The notes below the pieces were generated by a model. The model made no database searches and was not told where the DNA came from. It worked only from the letters and a program-made list of their open reading frames with translations. Both the position numbers and the translations under genes were made by a program. Shown one piece after another: positions 29,806-38,300 of a stretch of 64,000 nucleotides of DNA. Position 1 is the stretch's first letter; every line of letters starts with the position of its first letter. The stretch covers positions 186,001 to 250,000 of the forward strand of contig NZ_WGLO01000008.1 in NCBI RefSeq assembly GCF_016125515.1, read 5' to 3'. The DNA comes from Hyphomonas sp. GTDB lineage: Bacteria > Pseudomonadota > Alphaproteobacteria > Caulobacterales > Hyphomonadaceae.

Positions 29806-30228
29806 TCAGACGACGTTGAGATGCACGTCGATATTGCCGCGCGTTGCGTTCGAGTACGGGCAGACCTGATGCGTTTCATGCACTAGTGCCTCGGCTTCCG
29901 CGCGGTCCACGCCCGGCAGTGACACATCAAGCGCGACTTCGAGCGCGAAGCCTTTGCCTTTGGGATTCTGGCCGATGCCGACATGTGCGCGCACGGACGA
30001 ATCCGCAGGCACCTTCACCCTCATCTGGCCGGCGACGAATTTCAGCGCTGAATGGAAACAGGCGGCATAGCCGGCGGCAAACAGCTGTTCCGGATTGGTG
30101 CCCGGCCCGCCCGCGCCGCCGAACTCCTTGACCGTGTCGAGCTGGACGCTGAGGCGCCCGTCATCGGTTTTCGCTTCGCCGGTGCGGCCACCGGAAGAGG
30201 TGGCGTGGGCTGTGTAGAGGACGTTCAT
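29806..30228 (-). CDS. ohr: Organic hydroperoxide resistance protein Ohr
   Basis: A 140-residue thiol peroxidase that reduces organic and fatty-acid hydroperoxides using dihydrolipoyl partners. The two catalytic cysteines are visible in YAACFHSAL and VCPYSNATR. The start MNVLYTAHATSSGGRTG is typical. It is transcribed from its own promoter with an embedded OhrR-type operator (30255-30283), downstream of ohrR. Confidence 0.95.
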   Translation of the reverse strand: MNVLYTAHATSSGGRTGEAKTDDGRLSVQLDTVKEFGGAGGPGTNPEQLFAAGYAACFHSALKFVAGQMRVKVPADSSVRAHVGIGQNPKGKGFALEVALDVSLPGVDRAEAEALVHETHQVCPYSNATRGNIDVHLNVV

Positions 30229-30254
30229 CGGAGGCTCCTTTGCTTCAGGCTAAA

Positions 30255-30283
30255 TATATAGAGAGCAATTAAATTGTGTACAA
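30255..30283 (-). promoter_or_regulatory. ohr promoter with OhrR-type operator in the spacer
   Basis: On the minus strand TTGTAC (30283-30278) and TATATA (30260-30255) are 17 bp apart. The spacer contains the inverted repeat GCAATT-A-AATTGT (plus strand 30265-30277), close to known OhrR boxes. A repressor bound here would block polymerase until oxidised. Confidence 0.75.
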
Positions 30284-30321
30284 GACAATAAGCGGCTTTT
30301 TTGCCGTACCTGGCCCTTGCC

Positions 30322-30762
30322 CTAGCGTGCGCTCAGCGCGCTGCGCAGCTTCTTGAGCTTCTGGCGGAGGCTCTGGATCTCCGAGGGGGAGAACCCGCCC
30401 GCTTCGGCCAGCCTGACCGGAATGCACGCGGCCTTCGCCTTCAGCGCCCGGCCCTCCGGGGTCAGGCGCACCAGCACCTGGCGCTCGTCCTCGGCATTGC
30501 GGGTGCGGGTGACCAGGCCCGCCGCTTCGAGGCGTTTCAGCAGCGGCGTCAGCGTGCCGGAATCGAGGAACAGGCGTTCGCCCAGCCGGCTGACCGTCAC
30601 GCCGTCCTCTTCCCACAGGCTGAGCATCGTCACGTATTGCGGATAGGTGAGGCCGATCTCGTCGAGCAGCGGTTTGTAGACCTTGGTCATCTGCAGCGAG
30701 GCCGAATAGAGCGCGAAGCAGAGCTGGTTGTCGAGAAGCAGGGGATCTTCGGTGTTCGTCAT
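30322..30762 (-). CDS. ohrR: MarR-family organic peroxide sensor OhrR
   Basis: A 146-residue winged-helix repressor. The N-terminal segment [23 protein letters not shown] is the OhrR signature, with peroxidatic Cys15. A second cysteine, Cys113, lies in the C-terminal helix region as in two-cysteine OhrR proteins that form an intersubunit disulfide. The DNA-binding wing region is [25 protein letters not shown]. It lies upstream of ohr in the same direction, and both have similar inverted repeats in their promoters, implying joint and autogenous control. Confidence 0.93.
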   Translation of the reverse strand: MTNTEDPLLLDNQLCFALYSASLQMTKVYKPLLDEIGLTYPQYVTMLSLWEEDGVTVSRLGERLFLDSGTLTPLLKRLEAAGLVTRTRNAEDERQVLVRLTPEGRALKAKAACIPVRLAEAGGFSPSEIQSLRQKLKKLRSALSAR

Positions 30763-30785
30763 GGCGGGGCCCCGGTCTGGTCTGC

Positions 30786-30826
30786 TAAATATGGGGTGAA
30801 ATGGCGATGACGCAATCGGATTGCGT
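30786..30826 (-). promoter_or_regulatory. ohrR promoter overlapping a second GCAAT-N3-ATTG operator
   Basis: The perfect 17-bp palindrome ACGCAATCGGATTGCGT (30810-30826) shares 9 of 13 core bases with the operator in front of ohr. On the minus strand its left half forms TTGCGT (-35-like), followed after 18 bp by TATTTA (30791-30786). This predicts OhrR autoregulation. Confidence 0.6.
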
Positions 30827-30944
30827 GCAGTATGCAGCCCGGACGATTGACGCGGGCCGCAGGCACCGGGTATGCGCCCCCCAGAAGTGTTCCGATCCGG
30901 CCCCGCGTTCGACCCGCCCGTCCGGACCCAGTGGAGAGACCCCG

Positions 30945-31886
30945 TTGTCCCGTCAGAGAAAACGCAAGGGCGAGCCCGTCACGGGCTGGCTGAACCTTTT
31001 CAAGCCCGTCGACATGACCTCCACCCAGGCGGTGGCGATCATCAAGCGCCTGTTTAATGCCGAGAAGGTGGGCCATGGCGGCACGCTCGATCCGCTGGCG
31101 GACGGCATCCTGCCGATCGCGCTCGGCGAGGCGACCAAGACGGTCCAGTGGGCGATGGATGCGCACAAAGAATACGTCTTCACCATCCGCTGGGGCATTT
31201 CGACCGCCAGCCAGGACGCGGAAGGGGAGGCGACGGCCACCTCCGATGTCCGCCCCGGCCGCGAAGCGGTGGAAGCGGCGCTGAAGGCCTATGTCGGCAC
31301 GATCCGCCAGATCCCCCCGAAATTCTCCGCCATCAAGGTGGACGGCGAGCGCGCCTATGACCTGGCCCGCGGCGGAGAGACGTTCGAGCTGGAAGCCCGC
31401 GAAGTGGATGTCCACGCGGCGACAGTGATCGGTATGCCGGATGCGGATCATTCGGTGATTCATGTCGTCTCCGGCAAGGGGTTCTATGTCCGCGCGATGG
31501 CCCGCGACATGGCGGCCGATCTCGGCGCCGAGGGCCATATCAGCCAGCTGCGGCGCACGCGCGTCGGCGCTTTCGATGCGGCCGGCGCCGTCTCCATCGC
31601 CGACCTCCAGGCGCTGGCGGATGACCGTCCGGCCCTGATGGCGCATCTGAAGCCCTTGCATGCTGTGCTCACCTCCATGCCGCAGGTCCAGATCAGCGCA
31701 AACGATGCCGGCAGCCTGCGCCAAGGCCGCACGATCATGCTGATGCCGCATGTCGTGGAAGCCTGGCGTGCGGGCCGCAGCGATGATGACGACCGGTTGG
31801 CGCTGGCCCTCGCCGGCGACGACGCGGTCGCCCTCGGCGAAGTACGCGCCGGCCATTTCGAGCCGGTGCGTGTGTTCGCAGGCTGA
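30945..31886 (+). CDS. truB: tRNA pseudouridine55 synthase TruB
   Basis: A 313-residue enzyme forming pseudouridine in the T-loop of all tRNAs. The catalytic Asp is in GGTLDPLADGILPIAL; the start region SRQRKRKGEPVTGWLNLFKPVDMTS is normal for alphaproteobacteria. I choose the TTG at 30945, with GGAGAG eight bases upstream. A longer in-frame reading from 30801 would run through the predicted ohrR operator and adds an unlikely Cys/Arg/Pro-rich extension. It is separated from rbfA by three inserted genes. Confidence 0.92.
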   Translation: MSRQRKRKGEPVTGWLNLFKPVDMTSTQAVAIIKRLFNAEKVGHGGTLDPLADGILPIALGEATKTVQWAMDAHKEYVFTIRWGISTASQDAEGEATATSDVRPGREAVEAALKAYVGTIRQIPPKFSAIKVDGERAYDLARGGETFELEAREVDVHAATVIGMPDADHSVIHVVSGKGFYVRAMARDMAADLGAEGHISQLRRTRVGAFDAAGAVSIADLQALADDRPALMAHLKPLHAVLTSMPQVQISANDAGSLRQGRTIMLMPHVVEAWRAGRSDDDDRLALALAGDDAVALGEVRAGHFEPVRVFAG

Positions 31887-31892
31887 TCGCGC

Positions 31893-32933
31893 TTAAAGCG
31901 TCGCCATGTCGATGACGAAGCGGTACTTCACTTCGCCCTTGACCACGCGGTCATAGGCGGGGTTCACGTCCTTCATGTTGATCATCTCGATGTCGCAGAC
32001 GATGCCGTGCTCGGCGCAGAAGTCGAGCATCTCCTGCGTCTCTGCGATGCCGCCGATGCCGGAGCCCGCGACGCGGCGGCGGTTGGCGAGCAGCAGGCCA
32101 CCATGCATCGGCTCCAGCGGTTCGATGGCGCCGACGATGACCATCGTGCCGTTGCGGGCGAGCAGGCCGAGATAGGGATTGAGATCGTGCTTCACCGGCA
32201 CGGTGTTGAGCAGGAAGTTGAAACTGCCGAGATGGGATTTCATCTGTGCACGGTCGGTCGAGACGAGCACATCCTTCACGCCGAGACGGCGGGCGTCTTC
32301 GCCCTTTTCCGGTGAGGTGGTGATCATTACCACATCGGCGCCCATCGCCACCGCGAACTTGATGCCCATATGGCCAAGGCCGCCGAGACCGATGACGCCG
32401 ACCTTGTCGCCTTTCTTGACGCCCCAATGCTTGAGCGGCGACCAGCTGGTGATACCGGCGCAGAGCAGGGGCGCGGCTGCGGCAGGATCGAGCTTCTCCG
32501 ATATCTTCAGCACGAATTCGTCGCGTACGACGATCTGTTTTGAATAGCCCCCGAAGGTCGGCCCGCCAATCACCGGCTCGGTGCCCCCATAGGTGCCGAC
32601 CGAGCCTTTCTCGCAATACTGCTCGTCGCCGTCATGGCAGGCCGGGCATTTGAGACAGGCATCGACGAGACAGCCGACCCCGACCAGATCGCCCACCTTG
32701 TGTTTCGTTACCTTCGGGCCGATTTCGCGCACCCGGCCGACGATCTCGTGGCCCGGCACGAAAGGATAGCGCGAGCGGCCCCATTCATTGCGGGCTGCGT
32801 GGATATCGGAATGGCAGATGCCGCAATGCGTGATGTCGATCAGCACATCGTCCGGCTGCAGGTTCCGGCGCGTGATCTCGAAGGGTTTCAGCGGTTCGGT
32901 GGCGCCCTGCGTGGCGTAAGCGGCAACCTGCAT
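31893..32933 (-). CDS. Zinc-dependent NAD(P) alcohol dehydrogenase (CAD/YahK-like)
   Basis: A 346-residue medium-chain dehydrogenase. The catalytic zinc site includes CGICHSDIHAARNEWG near residue 37 and PGHEIVG; four structural-zinc cysteines lie in CLVDACLKCPACHDGDEQYC. The nucleotide motif is GVIGLGGLGHMGIKFA near 185. The sequence is closest in style to cinnamyl-alcohol-type aldehyde reductases, which are usually NADP-dependent and reduce many aldehydes. It is convergent with truB (6-base gap) and so separates truB from rpsO. Confidence 0.9.
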   Translation of the reverse strand: MQVAAYATQGATEPLKPFEITRRNLQPDDVLIDITHCGICHSDIHAARNEWGRSRYPFVPGHEIVGRVREIGPKVTKHKVGDLVGVGCLVDACLKCPACHDGDEQYCEKGSVGTYGGTEPVIGGPTFGGYSKQIVVRDEFVLKISEKLDPAAAAPLLCAGITSWSPLKHWGVKKGDKVGVIGLGGLGHMGIKFAVAMGADVVMITTSPEKGEDARRLGVKDVLVSTDRAQMKSHLGSFNFLLNTVPVKHDLNPYLGLLARNGTMVIVGAIEPLEPMHGGLLLANRRRVAGSGIGGIAETQEMLDFCAEHGIVCDIEMINMKDVNPAYDRVVKGEVKYRFVIDMATL

Positions 32934-33084
32934 GTTCGTGTCCTCCCGGTTCGTTTTGTTGGACCCAGCGTTTCACTTGCGGGCGGCTGTGTCCAGCAAG
33001 GACCGGAGTGCAGGCAGCACATGCGGCCGGTACGGCGGGGGTCGTCCGGTGCGTGTGGCCCCATTCGTGAGACGGCGTGCGGCG

Positions 33085-33270
33085 CTAGGACGAGTCCGGG
33101 CAGGGCGCGCCCGGCAACTCGCACTCCAGCGCCCCCAGCGGTCCACGACGCGGGCGAGACGGTTCGCCATCAGATTGAGCAGCGCGCCGATGCCCGCCAG
33201 CGTGAACACGGGCACGATGGCGAGCTGGATGATATGGGCGATGTCTTCAGGGACGGGGGGTGGGGGTCAT
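33085..33270 (-). pseudogene. DUF2721 membrane protein remnant with two frameshifts
   Basis: From the ATG at 33270 the frame stops after seven codons. Removing one base of the C6 run (plus-strand G run 33255-33260) restores a reading EDIAHIIQLAIVPVFT, then LAGIGALLNLMANRLARVVDR, which is the characteristic N-terminus of DUF2721 proteins. A second shift at the G5 run (33130-33134) would continue with ALECELPGAP before a stop at 33085. The C-terminal membrane half of the family is absent, so the gene is truncated as well as shifted. A sequencing error could explain one shift but not the missing half. Confidence 0.65.
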
Positions 33271-33513
33271 GGTGCGGGTCCAGAGCGAATCTCGCTGCAG
33301 CGTACGCTGAACGGCGCCGGAATCACCCCCACCCCTTCCCATAGCCCCCCATTTGAGTCATAAGCCCGCTTTTGGGGCGGAGGCTTGCCTCTTGACCCTG
33401 CTGGACGACATCCCGGCTGTGGCCAATTGAACAGGGCCGTTCCCAAAAAATCCCGCCAATTCAGGCGTTTATAGAAACCAGCGCCCTTGGGCGCGAAACC
33501 AGAAGGCTATCCG
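33271..33513 (+). promoter_or_regulatory. rpsO upstream region
   Basis: No gene is visible. The segment 33325-33335 is the exact inverted copy of 33257-33267 in the pseudogene. Near rpsO, TTTATA (33468-33473) is a plausible -10 without a good -35, and GCGCCCTTGGGCGC (33481-33494) can form a small hairpin 20 bases before the start codon. Ribosomal protein S15 represses its own mRNA through leader structure in several bacteria, so this hairpin is a candidate site. Confidence 0.35.
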
Positions 33514-33783
33514 ATGTCGATTACCCCTGAGAAGAAACAAGAGCTCATCAAGCAGTTCGCCACGAAACCGGGCGACACGGGCTCGCCGGAAGTGCAGGTC
33601 GCGATCCTGACCTATCGCATCAACAACCTGACCGACCACTTCAAATCCAACAAGAAAGACAACCACTCCCGCCGGGGTCTGCTGACCATGGTCGCCACCC
33701 GCCGGAAGCTCCTTGACTACGTCAAGGGCAAGGATGAGGCGCGTTACACGAAGCTCATCACGGAACTCGGCATCCGCCGCTAG
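33514..33783 (+). CDS. rpsO: 30S ribosomal protein S15
   Basis: An 89-residue protein binding the central domain of 16S rRNA. The sequence [12 protein letters not shown], then the family segment [20 protein letters not shown] and [19 protein letters not shown] is unmistakable. It is followed by a terminator and by pnp, the conserved rpsO-pnp arrangement. Confidence 0.98.
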   Translation: MSITPEKKQELIKQFATKPGDTGSPEVQVAILTYRINNLTDHFKSNKKDNHSRRGLLTMVATRRKLLDYVKGKDEARYTKLITELGIRR

Positions 33784-33793
33784 GTCCGAAACA

Positions 33794-33828
33794 AGCCCGC
33801 CGGGCAATAGGGCCGCGGCGGGCTTTTT
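33794..33828 (+). terminator. Terminator between rpsO and pnp
   Basis: An 8-bp stem AGCCCGCC/GGCGGGCT (33794-33801 with 33817-33824) is followed by TTTTT. It ends 21 bases before pnp, so pnp depends on read-through or on a promoter inside rpsO, as in E. coli. Confidence 0.85.
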
Positions 33829-33849
33829 GTATGTGAAAGAAAGACAGAC

Positions 33850-35985
33850 ATGTTCAATACGCAATCCGTGTCGCTGGAATGGGCCGGCCGCACACTCACA
33901 ATCGAGACGGGCCATGTGGCGCGTCAAGCCGATGGCGCCGTCATGGTTACCTATGGCGAAACCACGGTTCTCGCGACCGCCGTCTACGCAAAGTCGGCCA
34001 AGCCGGGACAGGACTTCTTCCCGCTGACCGTCAACTACCAGGAAAAATACTTCGCATCGGGCCGCATCCCCGGCGGCTTCTTCAAGCGTGAAGGCCGCCC
34101 GACCGAGAAAGAGACGCTGACCTCGCGCCTCATCGACCGCCCGATCCGCCCGCTCTTCGTCAAAGGCTTCAAGAACGAAGTCCAGGTTGTCGTCACCGTG
34201 CTCTCGTATGACCTCGAGAACGATGCAGACGTTGTTGGCATGATCGGCGCGTCTGCCGCGCTCGTGCTGTCGGGTGCCCCGTTCATGGGCCCGATCGGCG
34301 CGGCCCGCGTCGGCTACATCAACGGCGAATACGTCATCAACCCGACCATCGCCGAACTCGAAGACTCCGATCTTGACCTCGTCCTCGCCGGCACCGCCGA
34401 CGCCGTGATGATGGTGGAATCGGAAGCCTACGAACTTTCAGAAGAAGTGATGCTCGGCGCCGTTGTCGCCGGTCATGACGCGATGCAGCCGGTGCTAGAT
34501 GCGATCATCGCGCTCGCCGAGAAAGCCGCGAAAGAGCCGTTCGAATTCCAGGCCGAAGACAATTCCGGTGCCGTCAAGGCGATCGAGAAAATCGTCGGCA
34601 AGGACCTGTCGAAAGCCTACAAGATCACCGCGAAAGCCGAGCGCTATGCCGCTGTCGGCGAAGCCCGCGACAAGGCGAAAGCCGCCCTCGTCGGAACCGC
34701 GGAAGCGCCCGGCGAAATGTCGGAAGAGCTGTTCAAGGCTGCCTTCAAGGAAGCCGAAGCTTCGGTCGTGCGCGGCGACATCCTGAAAACGGGTGAGCGC
34801 ATCGACGGCCGCAAGCTGGACCAGATCCGTCCGATCGTCGCCGAGGCAGGTTTCCTGCCCCGCACGCACGGCTCGGCCCTGTTCACGCGCGGCGAAACGC
34901 AGGCGATCTGCGTGACCACGCTCGGAACGTCCGATGACGAACAATACATCGACGGCCTGGACGGCACCCGCAAAGAGAAGTTCATGCTGCACTACAATTT
35001 CCCGCCCTACTCGGTCGGGGAGACGGGCCGCATGGGCGGCGCTGGCCGCCGCGAGATTGGCCACGGCAAGCTCGCCTGGCGCGCGCTGCAGGCTGTCCTG
35101 CCCAAGCATGAAGACTTTCCGTACACGATCCGTCTCGTCTCCGAGATCACCGAGTCCAACGGCTCGTCCTCGATGGCGACGGTCTGCGGTTGCTCCCTCG
35201 CCATGATGGATGCCGGTGTGCCGATCGCACGGCCGGTCTCGGGCATCGCGATGGGTCTGATCCTTGAAGGCAAGGACTTTGCTGTCCTTTCCGACATCCT
35301 CGGCGACGAAGACCACCTCGGCGACATGGACTTCAAGGTGGCCGGTACCGCCAATGGCGTCACCTCGCTGCAGATGGACATCAAGGTTGCCGGCATCACC
35401 CGCGAGATCATGGGCAAGGCCCTCGATCAGGCGAAAGGTGGCCGTGAGCACATCCTCGGCGAAATGGCGAAGGCCCTCACCGCTTCGCGCGGCAAACTGG
35501 CTGAAACCGCGCCGCAGATGGAAATCATGAAAGTGCCGACCGACAAGATCCGCGACGTGATCGGTTCGGGCGGCAAGGTCATCCGCGGCATCGTCGACGA
35601 GACGGGCGCGAAGGTGAACATCGATGATGACGGCACCGTCCAGATCTCGGCGCTCGACCGCAAGTCGATCGACGCGGCGATCAAGATGATCAAGGGCATC
35701 GTGGCTGAGCCGGAAGTCGGCGAGATCTACGAAGGCAAGGTCGTCTCGATGAAGGACTTCGGCATCTTCGTGAACTTCTTCGGTCCGAAGGACGGCCTCG
35801 TCCACGTCTCGCAGATGGCCAACAAGCGCGTCGGCCATCCGAAAGAGATGGTGAAAGAAGGCGACAAGGTCTGGGTCAAGCTGATGGGCTTCGATGAGCG
35901 CGGCAAGGTCCGCCTCTCCATGAAGGTCGTCGACCAGGAGACCGGCAAGGAAATCGAAGGCGCTGAAGCCGGCGCCGAAGAATAA
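33850..35985 (+). CDS. pnp: Polyribonucleotide nucleotidyltransferase (PNPase)
   Basis: A 711-residue 3'-5' phosphorolytic exoribonuclease and degradosome component. Two RNase PH domains are joined by a helical domain ([19 protein letters not shown]). The second PH domain carries [29 protein letters not shown] domain ([12 protein letters not shown], near 575) and an S1 domain ([21 protein letters not shown], near 625) follow. Length is normal. It ends in an acidic tail and a strong terminator. Confidence 0.97.
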   Translation: MFNTQSVSLEWAGRTLTIETGHVARQADGAVMVTYGETTVLATAVYAKSAKPGQDFFPLTVNYQEKYFASGRIPGGFFKREGRPTEKETLTSRLIDRPIRPLFVKGFKNEVQVVVTVLSYDLENDADVVGMIGASAALVLSGAPFMGPIGAARVGYINGEYVINPTIAELEDSDLDLVLAGTADAVMMVESEAYELSEEVMLGAVVAGHDAMQPVLDAIIALAEKAAKEPFEFQAEDNSGAVKAIEKIVGKDLSKAYKITAKAERYAAVGEARDKAKAALVGTAEAPGEMSEELFKAAFKEAEASVVRGDILKTGERIDGRKLDQIRPIVAEAGFLPRTHGSALFTRGETQAICVTTLGTSDDEQYIDGLDGTRKEKFMLHYNFPPYSVGETGRMGGAGRREIGHGKLAWRALQAVLPKHEDFPYTIRLVSEITESNGSSSMATVCGCSLAMMDAGVPIARPVSGIAMGLILEGKDFAVLSDILGDEDHLGDMDFKVAGTANGVTSLQMDIKVAGITREIMGKALDQAKGGREHILGEMAKALTASRGKLAETAPQMEIMKVPTDKIRDVIGSGGKVIRGIVDETGAKVNIDDDGTVQISALDRKSIDAAIKMIKGIVAEPEVGEIYEGKVVSMKDFGIFVNFFGPKDGLVHVSQMANKRVGHPKEMVKEGDKVWVKLMGFDERGKVRLSMKVVDQETGKEIEGAEAGAEE

Positions 35986-36010
35986 GTCCTGCCACAGGAC
36001 AGAAGCAGGG

Positions 36011-36041
36011 AAGGGCCGCTCCTCGTGGGGCGGCCCTTTTT
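36011..36041. terminator. Terminator after pnp
   Basis: A 9-bp stem (36011-36019 with 36030-36038) is followed by TTTTT on the plus strand. The stop codon of the convergent decarboxylase gene touches its right edge, and the AA at the left edge of the stem gives a weak T-tail for the other strand. Confidence 0.85.
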
Positions 36042-37441
36042 CATGGGCGTATGTTTGAGGTGCCCAGCGCTGCTGCGGCGGCCGCGATGGCGCGGGCGAC
36101 ATCGGCCTTATTCGTCCGCCAGCTGACGACGCTGACGCGCATCACGCGTCGCCCGTTCCAGGTGGTGCCCGAGAAGAAGGCCTCTCCGGACGCATTGATC
36201 CGGGCGATCACGGCATCCGTGAACCGGTCATTCTCTGTGTCGCTCCGCCCCGGTTCCTCGAACCGCACAAGTCCCTGGTTCAGGGACGGCGTATTGAGCG
36301 CGCGCGCACCGGGCAGGGCGCCGATGCCTTCAACAATCGCCCGGCAATGCCGGCAGCAGCGCTCGACGAGTTCTGCGACGCCTTCGCGCCCGAGTTCCTG
36401 CAGGGCGACGTAAACCGGGATGGCCCGCGCGCGCCGGGACAGTTCGAGGTTCCAGTCGTTCGGATCGCGCGCCTCACCGCTCGGTGACAGATACGCCGCG
36501 CCCATCGACATGGCGGCCCGATGCGCGTCGGCGTCGCGGACAAGGGCGATGCCGCAATCATAGGGGACGTTCAGCCATTTGTGGCCGTCCGTCGCCCAGC
36601 TGTCGGCGCCGTCGATGCCATCGGTCATTGCACGGAGTTTCGGGCTGACGCGGGCAAACAGGCCGAAGGCCCCATCGACATGAACCCAGGCGCCGGCGCG
36701 CCTGGCAAGCGGGATGAGGACCGAAAAGTCGTCGAAGGTGCCCACGTTCAGGTCTGCCGCGTTGAGGCAGACGATCGTCGGGGCGGCGCCTTCTGCGAGG
36801 CGGCGCTCCAGGTCGCGGGCCGACATGTCGCCCATCGGGCCTGTCTCGACATCGACCAGGCTGTTCTGGCCGAGGCCGAGATAGCGGGCCGCGGCATCGA
36901 TTGACTTGTGCCGGTTCTGACTCGTCAGGACGCGGATTGCCGGCGCGCCGGAGAGGCCTTGCATCTCCACATCCCACCCGCGCGCCGCGAGCATGCGGTG
37001 GCGCGCTGCCGAAAGGCAGACTACATGCGCCAGCTGGCAACCGGTCGTGAAGGCGAAGGAGGACTCGCGCGGCAAGTCGAACAACTCCTTCAGCCACGCG
37101 CCGGTGATGTCCTCGATCATCGCGGCCGCCGGCGCGACGCTGTAGAGGCCGACATTCTGGTCCCAGGCCGAGACAAGCCAGTCTGCCGCCAGCGCGCCCG
37201 GCAATCCGCCGGACATCACCCAGCCGTAGAACCGACCGCCCGTATTGGCATTGAGGCCGCCGCGCGTGTTGGCTGCGAGGGCGTCAATGAGGGCTGCCGG
37301 ATCGCCCGGCTGCTCGGGCAGGGGGCCGCCGAGGGCCTTGCGCAGGTCTGCGGCGGTGGCGGTCGCGCCTGCCGGCGCTGTGTCCAGTTGGTCCAGCCAC
37401 ACGCGCGCGTGGGCGATGGCCCGGTCGAGCGGATCGGTCAT
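36041..37441 (-). CDS. PLP-dependent group II decarboxylase
   Basis: A 466-residue pyridoxal-phosphate enzyme of the glutamate/aromatic amino-acid decarboxylase fold. The PLP lysine is in DSWATDGHKWLNVPYDCG, the cofactor-binding HVDGAFGLFA precedes it, and SFAFTTGCQLAHVVCL holds the phosphate-binding region. The ATG at 37441 is preceded by GGGAG; an in-frame extension to 37489 is Arg-rich and unlikely. Substrate is uncertain: tyrosine/aromatic, glutamate or related acids are all possible. It is divergent from the uridine kinase gene. Confidence 0.87.
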   Translation of the reverse strand: MTDPLDRAIAHARVWLDQLDTAPAGATATAADLRKALGGPLPEQPGDPAALIDALAANTRGGLNANTGGRFYGWVMSGGLPGALAADWLVSAWDQNVGLYSVAPAAAMIEDITGAWLKELFDLPRESSFAFTTGCQLAHVVCLSAARHRMLAARGWDVEMQGLSGAPAIRVLTSQNRHKSIDAAARYLGLGQNSLVDVETGPMGDMSARDLERRLAEGAAPTIVCLNAADLNVGTFDDFSVLIPLARRAGAWVHVDGAFGLFARVSPKLRAMTDGIDGADSWATDGHKWLNVPYDCGIALVRDADAHRAAMSMGAAYLSPSGEARDPNDWNLELSRRARAIPVYVALQELGREGVAELVERCCRHCRAIVEGIGALPGARALNTPSLNQGLVRFEEPGRSDTENDRFTDAVIARINASGEAFFSGTTWNGRRVMRVSVVSWRTNKADVARAIAAAAAALGTSNIRP

Positions 37442-37560
37442 GCCTGTCTCCCTTGCGCCAGTCATACGACGCACGGCACGGCGTGCCACCCGGAAAGTGT
37501 TGGGGCAAGGCGCGCGCTTTTCCGTTGAAGGTTCTCTGTATTTGCCGCTAAAGGCGCTGC

Positions 37561-38247
37561 ATGACCAAACGCAAATCTTTCCTCATTGCGATGTCCGGCG
37601 GGTCCGGATCGGGCAAGTCGACGCTGGCTGTGGCGCTGCTGGAGCGGCTCGGGCCCGGCAAGGCGGTGATGTTCGGCGAGGACGCCTACTACCACCCGAT
37701 GAGTCATTACGGCTCGCCGAAGACCGAGGAAGAGCGTCACGCCCTTGTCGCCGGCATCAACTATGACGACCCGAAATCCAAGGAAGTCGACCATCTCGTC
37801 TCCGACCTGAAAGCCCTAAAGGCCGGCGAGGCGGTGGAGCAGCCGATCTACGACTATGACCGCCATGACCGCTCGGCCCGGACGCGCCGGATCGAGTCCG
37901 CCCCCGTCCTGATCCTGGAGGGCATCCACGCGCTGTCGATGCCGAAGATCCGCAACCTCATCGACCTGTCGGTCTATGTCGATACGCCCGATGACCTGCG
38001 TCTCGCGCGGCGCATCCGCCGCGATGTCATCGAGCGCGGCCGCACGGTCGACTCGGTGCTGTTGCAATACATGTCCACGGTCCGCGCCGCGCACTACCGC
38101 TTCACCTATCCGGCCATGTTCGAGGCCGATCTGGTGATCGCGGATGAAGGCGTGCCGGCCTATGGCGACGTGAAGCCTTCGGCCGATGCCATCGAGCGGA
38201 TGCTTGCACCGGTGCTGGCGCGCCTGCAGACGGCCGGCGTCATCTGA
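37561..38247 (+). CDS. udk: Uridine kinase
   Basis: A 228-residue P-loop kinase phosphorylating uridine/cytidine in pyrimidine salvage. Walker A is GGSGSGKST near residue 14. The segments DAYYHPMSHYGSP and NYDDPKSKEVDHLVSDLKAL, and the pattern PIYDYDRHDRSARTRRIESAPVLILEGI, are those of the uridine kinase/phosphoribulokinase group. It starts with ATG 119 bases from the divergent decarboxylase. Phosphoribulokinase is less likely because of the short length. Confidence 0.9.
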   Translation: MTKRKSFLIAMSGGSGSGKSTLAVALLERLGPGKAVMFGEDAYYHPMSHYGSPKTEEERHALVAGINYDDPKSKEVDHLVSDLKALKAGEAVEQPIYDYDRHDRSARTRRIESAPVLILEGIHALSMPKIRNLIDLSVYVDTPDDLRLARRIRRDVIERGRTVDSVLLQYMSTVRAAHYRFTYPAMFEADLVIADEGVPAYGDVKPSADAIERMLAPVLARLQTAGVI

Positions 38248-38300
38248 CCTGCCATCCGGGCGGTGAACGCAGCCGCGAAGCGTGCTAGGCTCGCCTGCGC

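Noticed and set aside
30801-30944. N-terminal extension of truB from an ATG at 30801
   Set aside because: It would run through the predicted ohrR operator and add a Cys/Arg/Pro-rich segment not found in TruB. The TTG at 30945 has a ribosome site and gives normal length.
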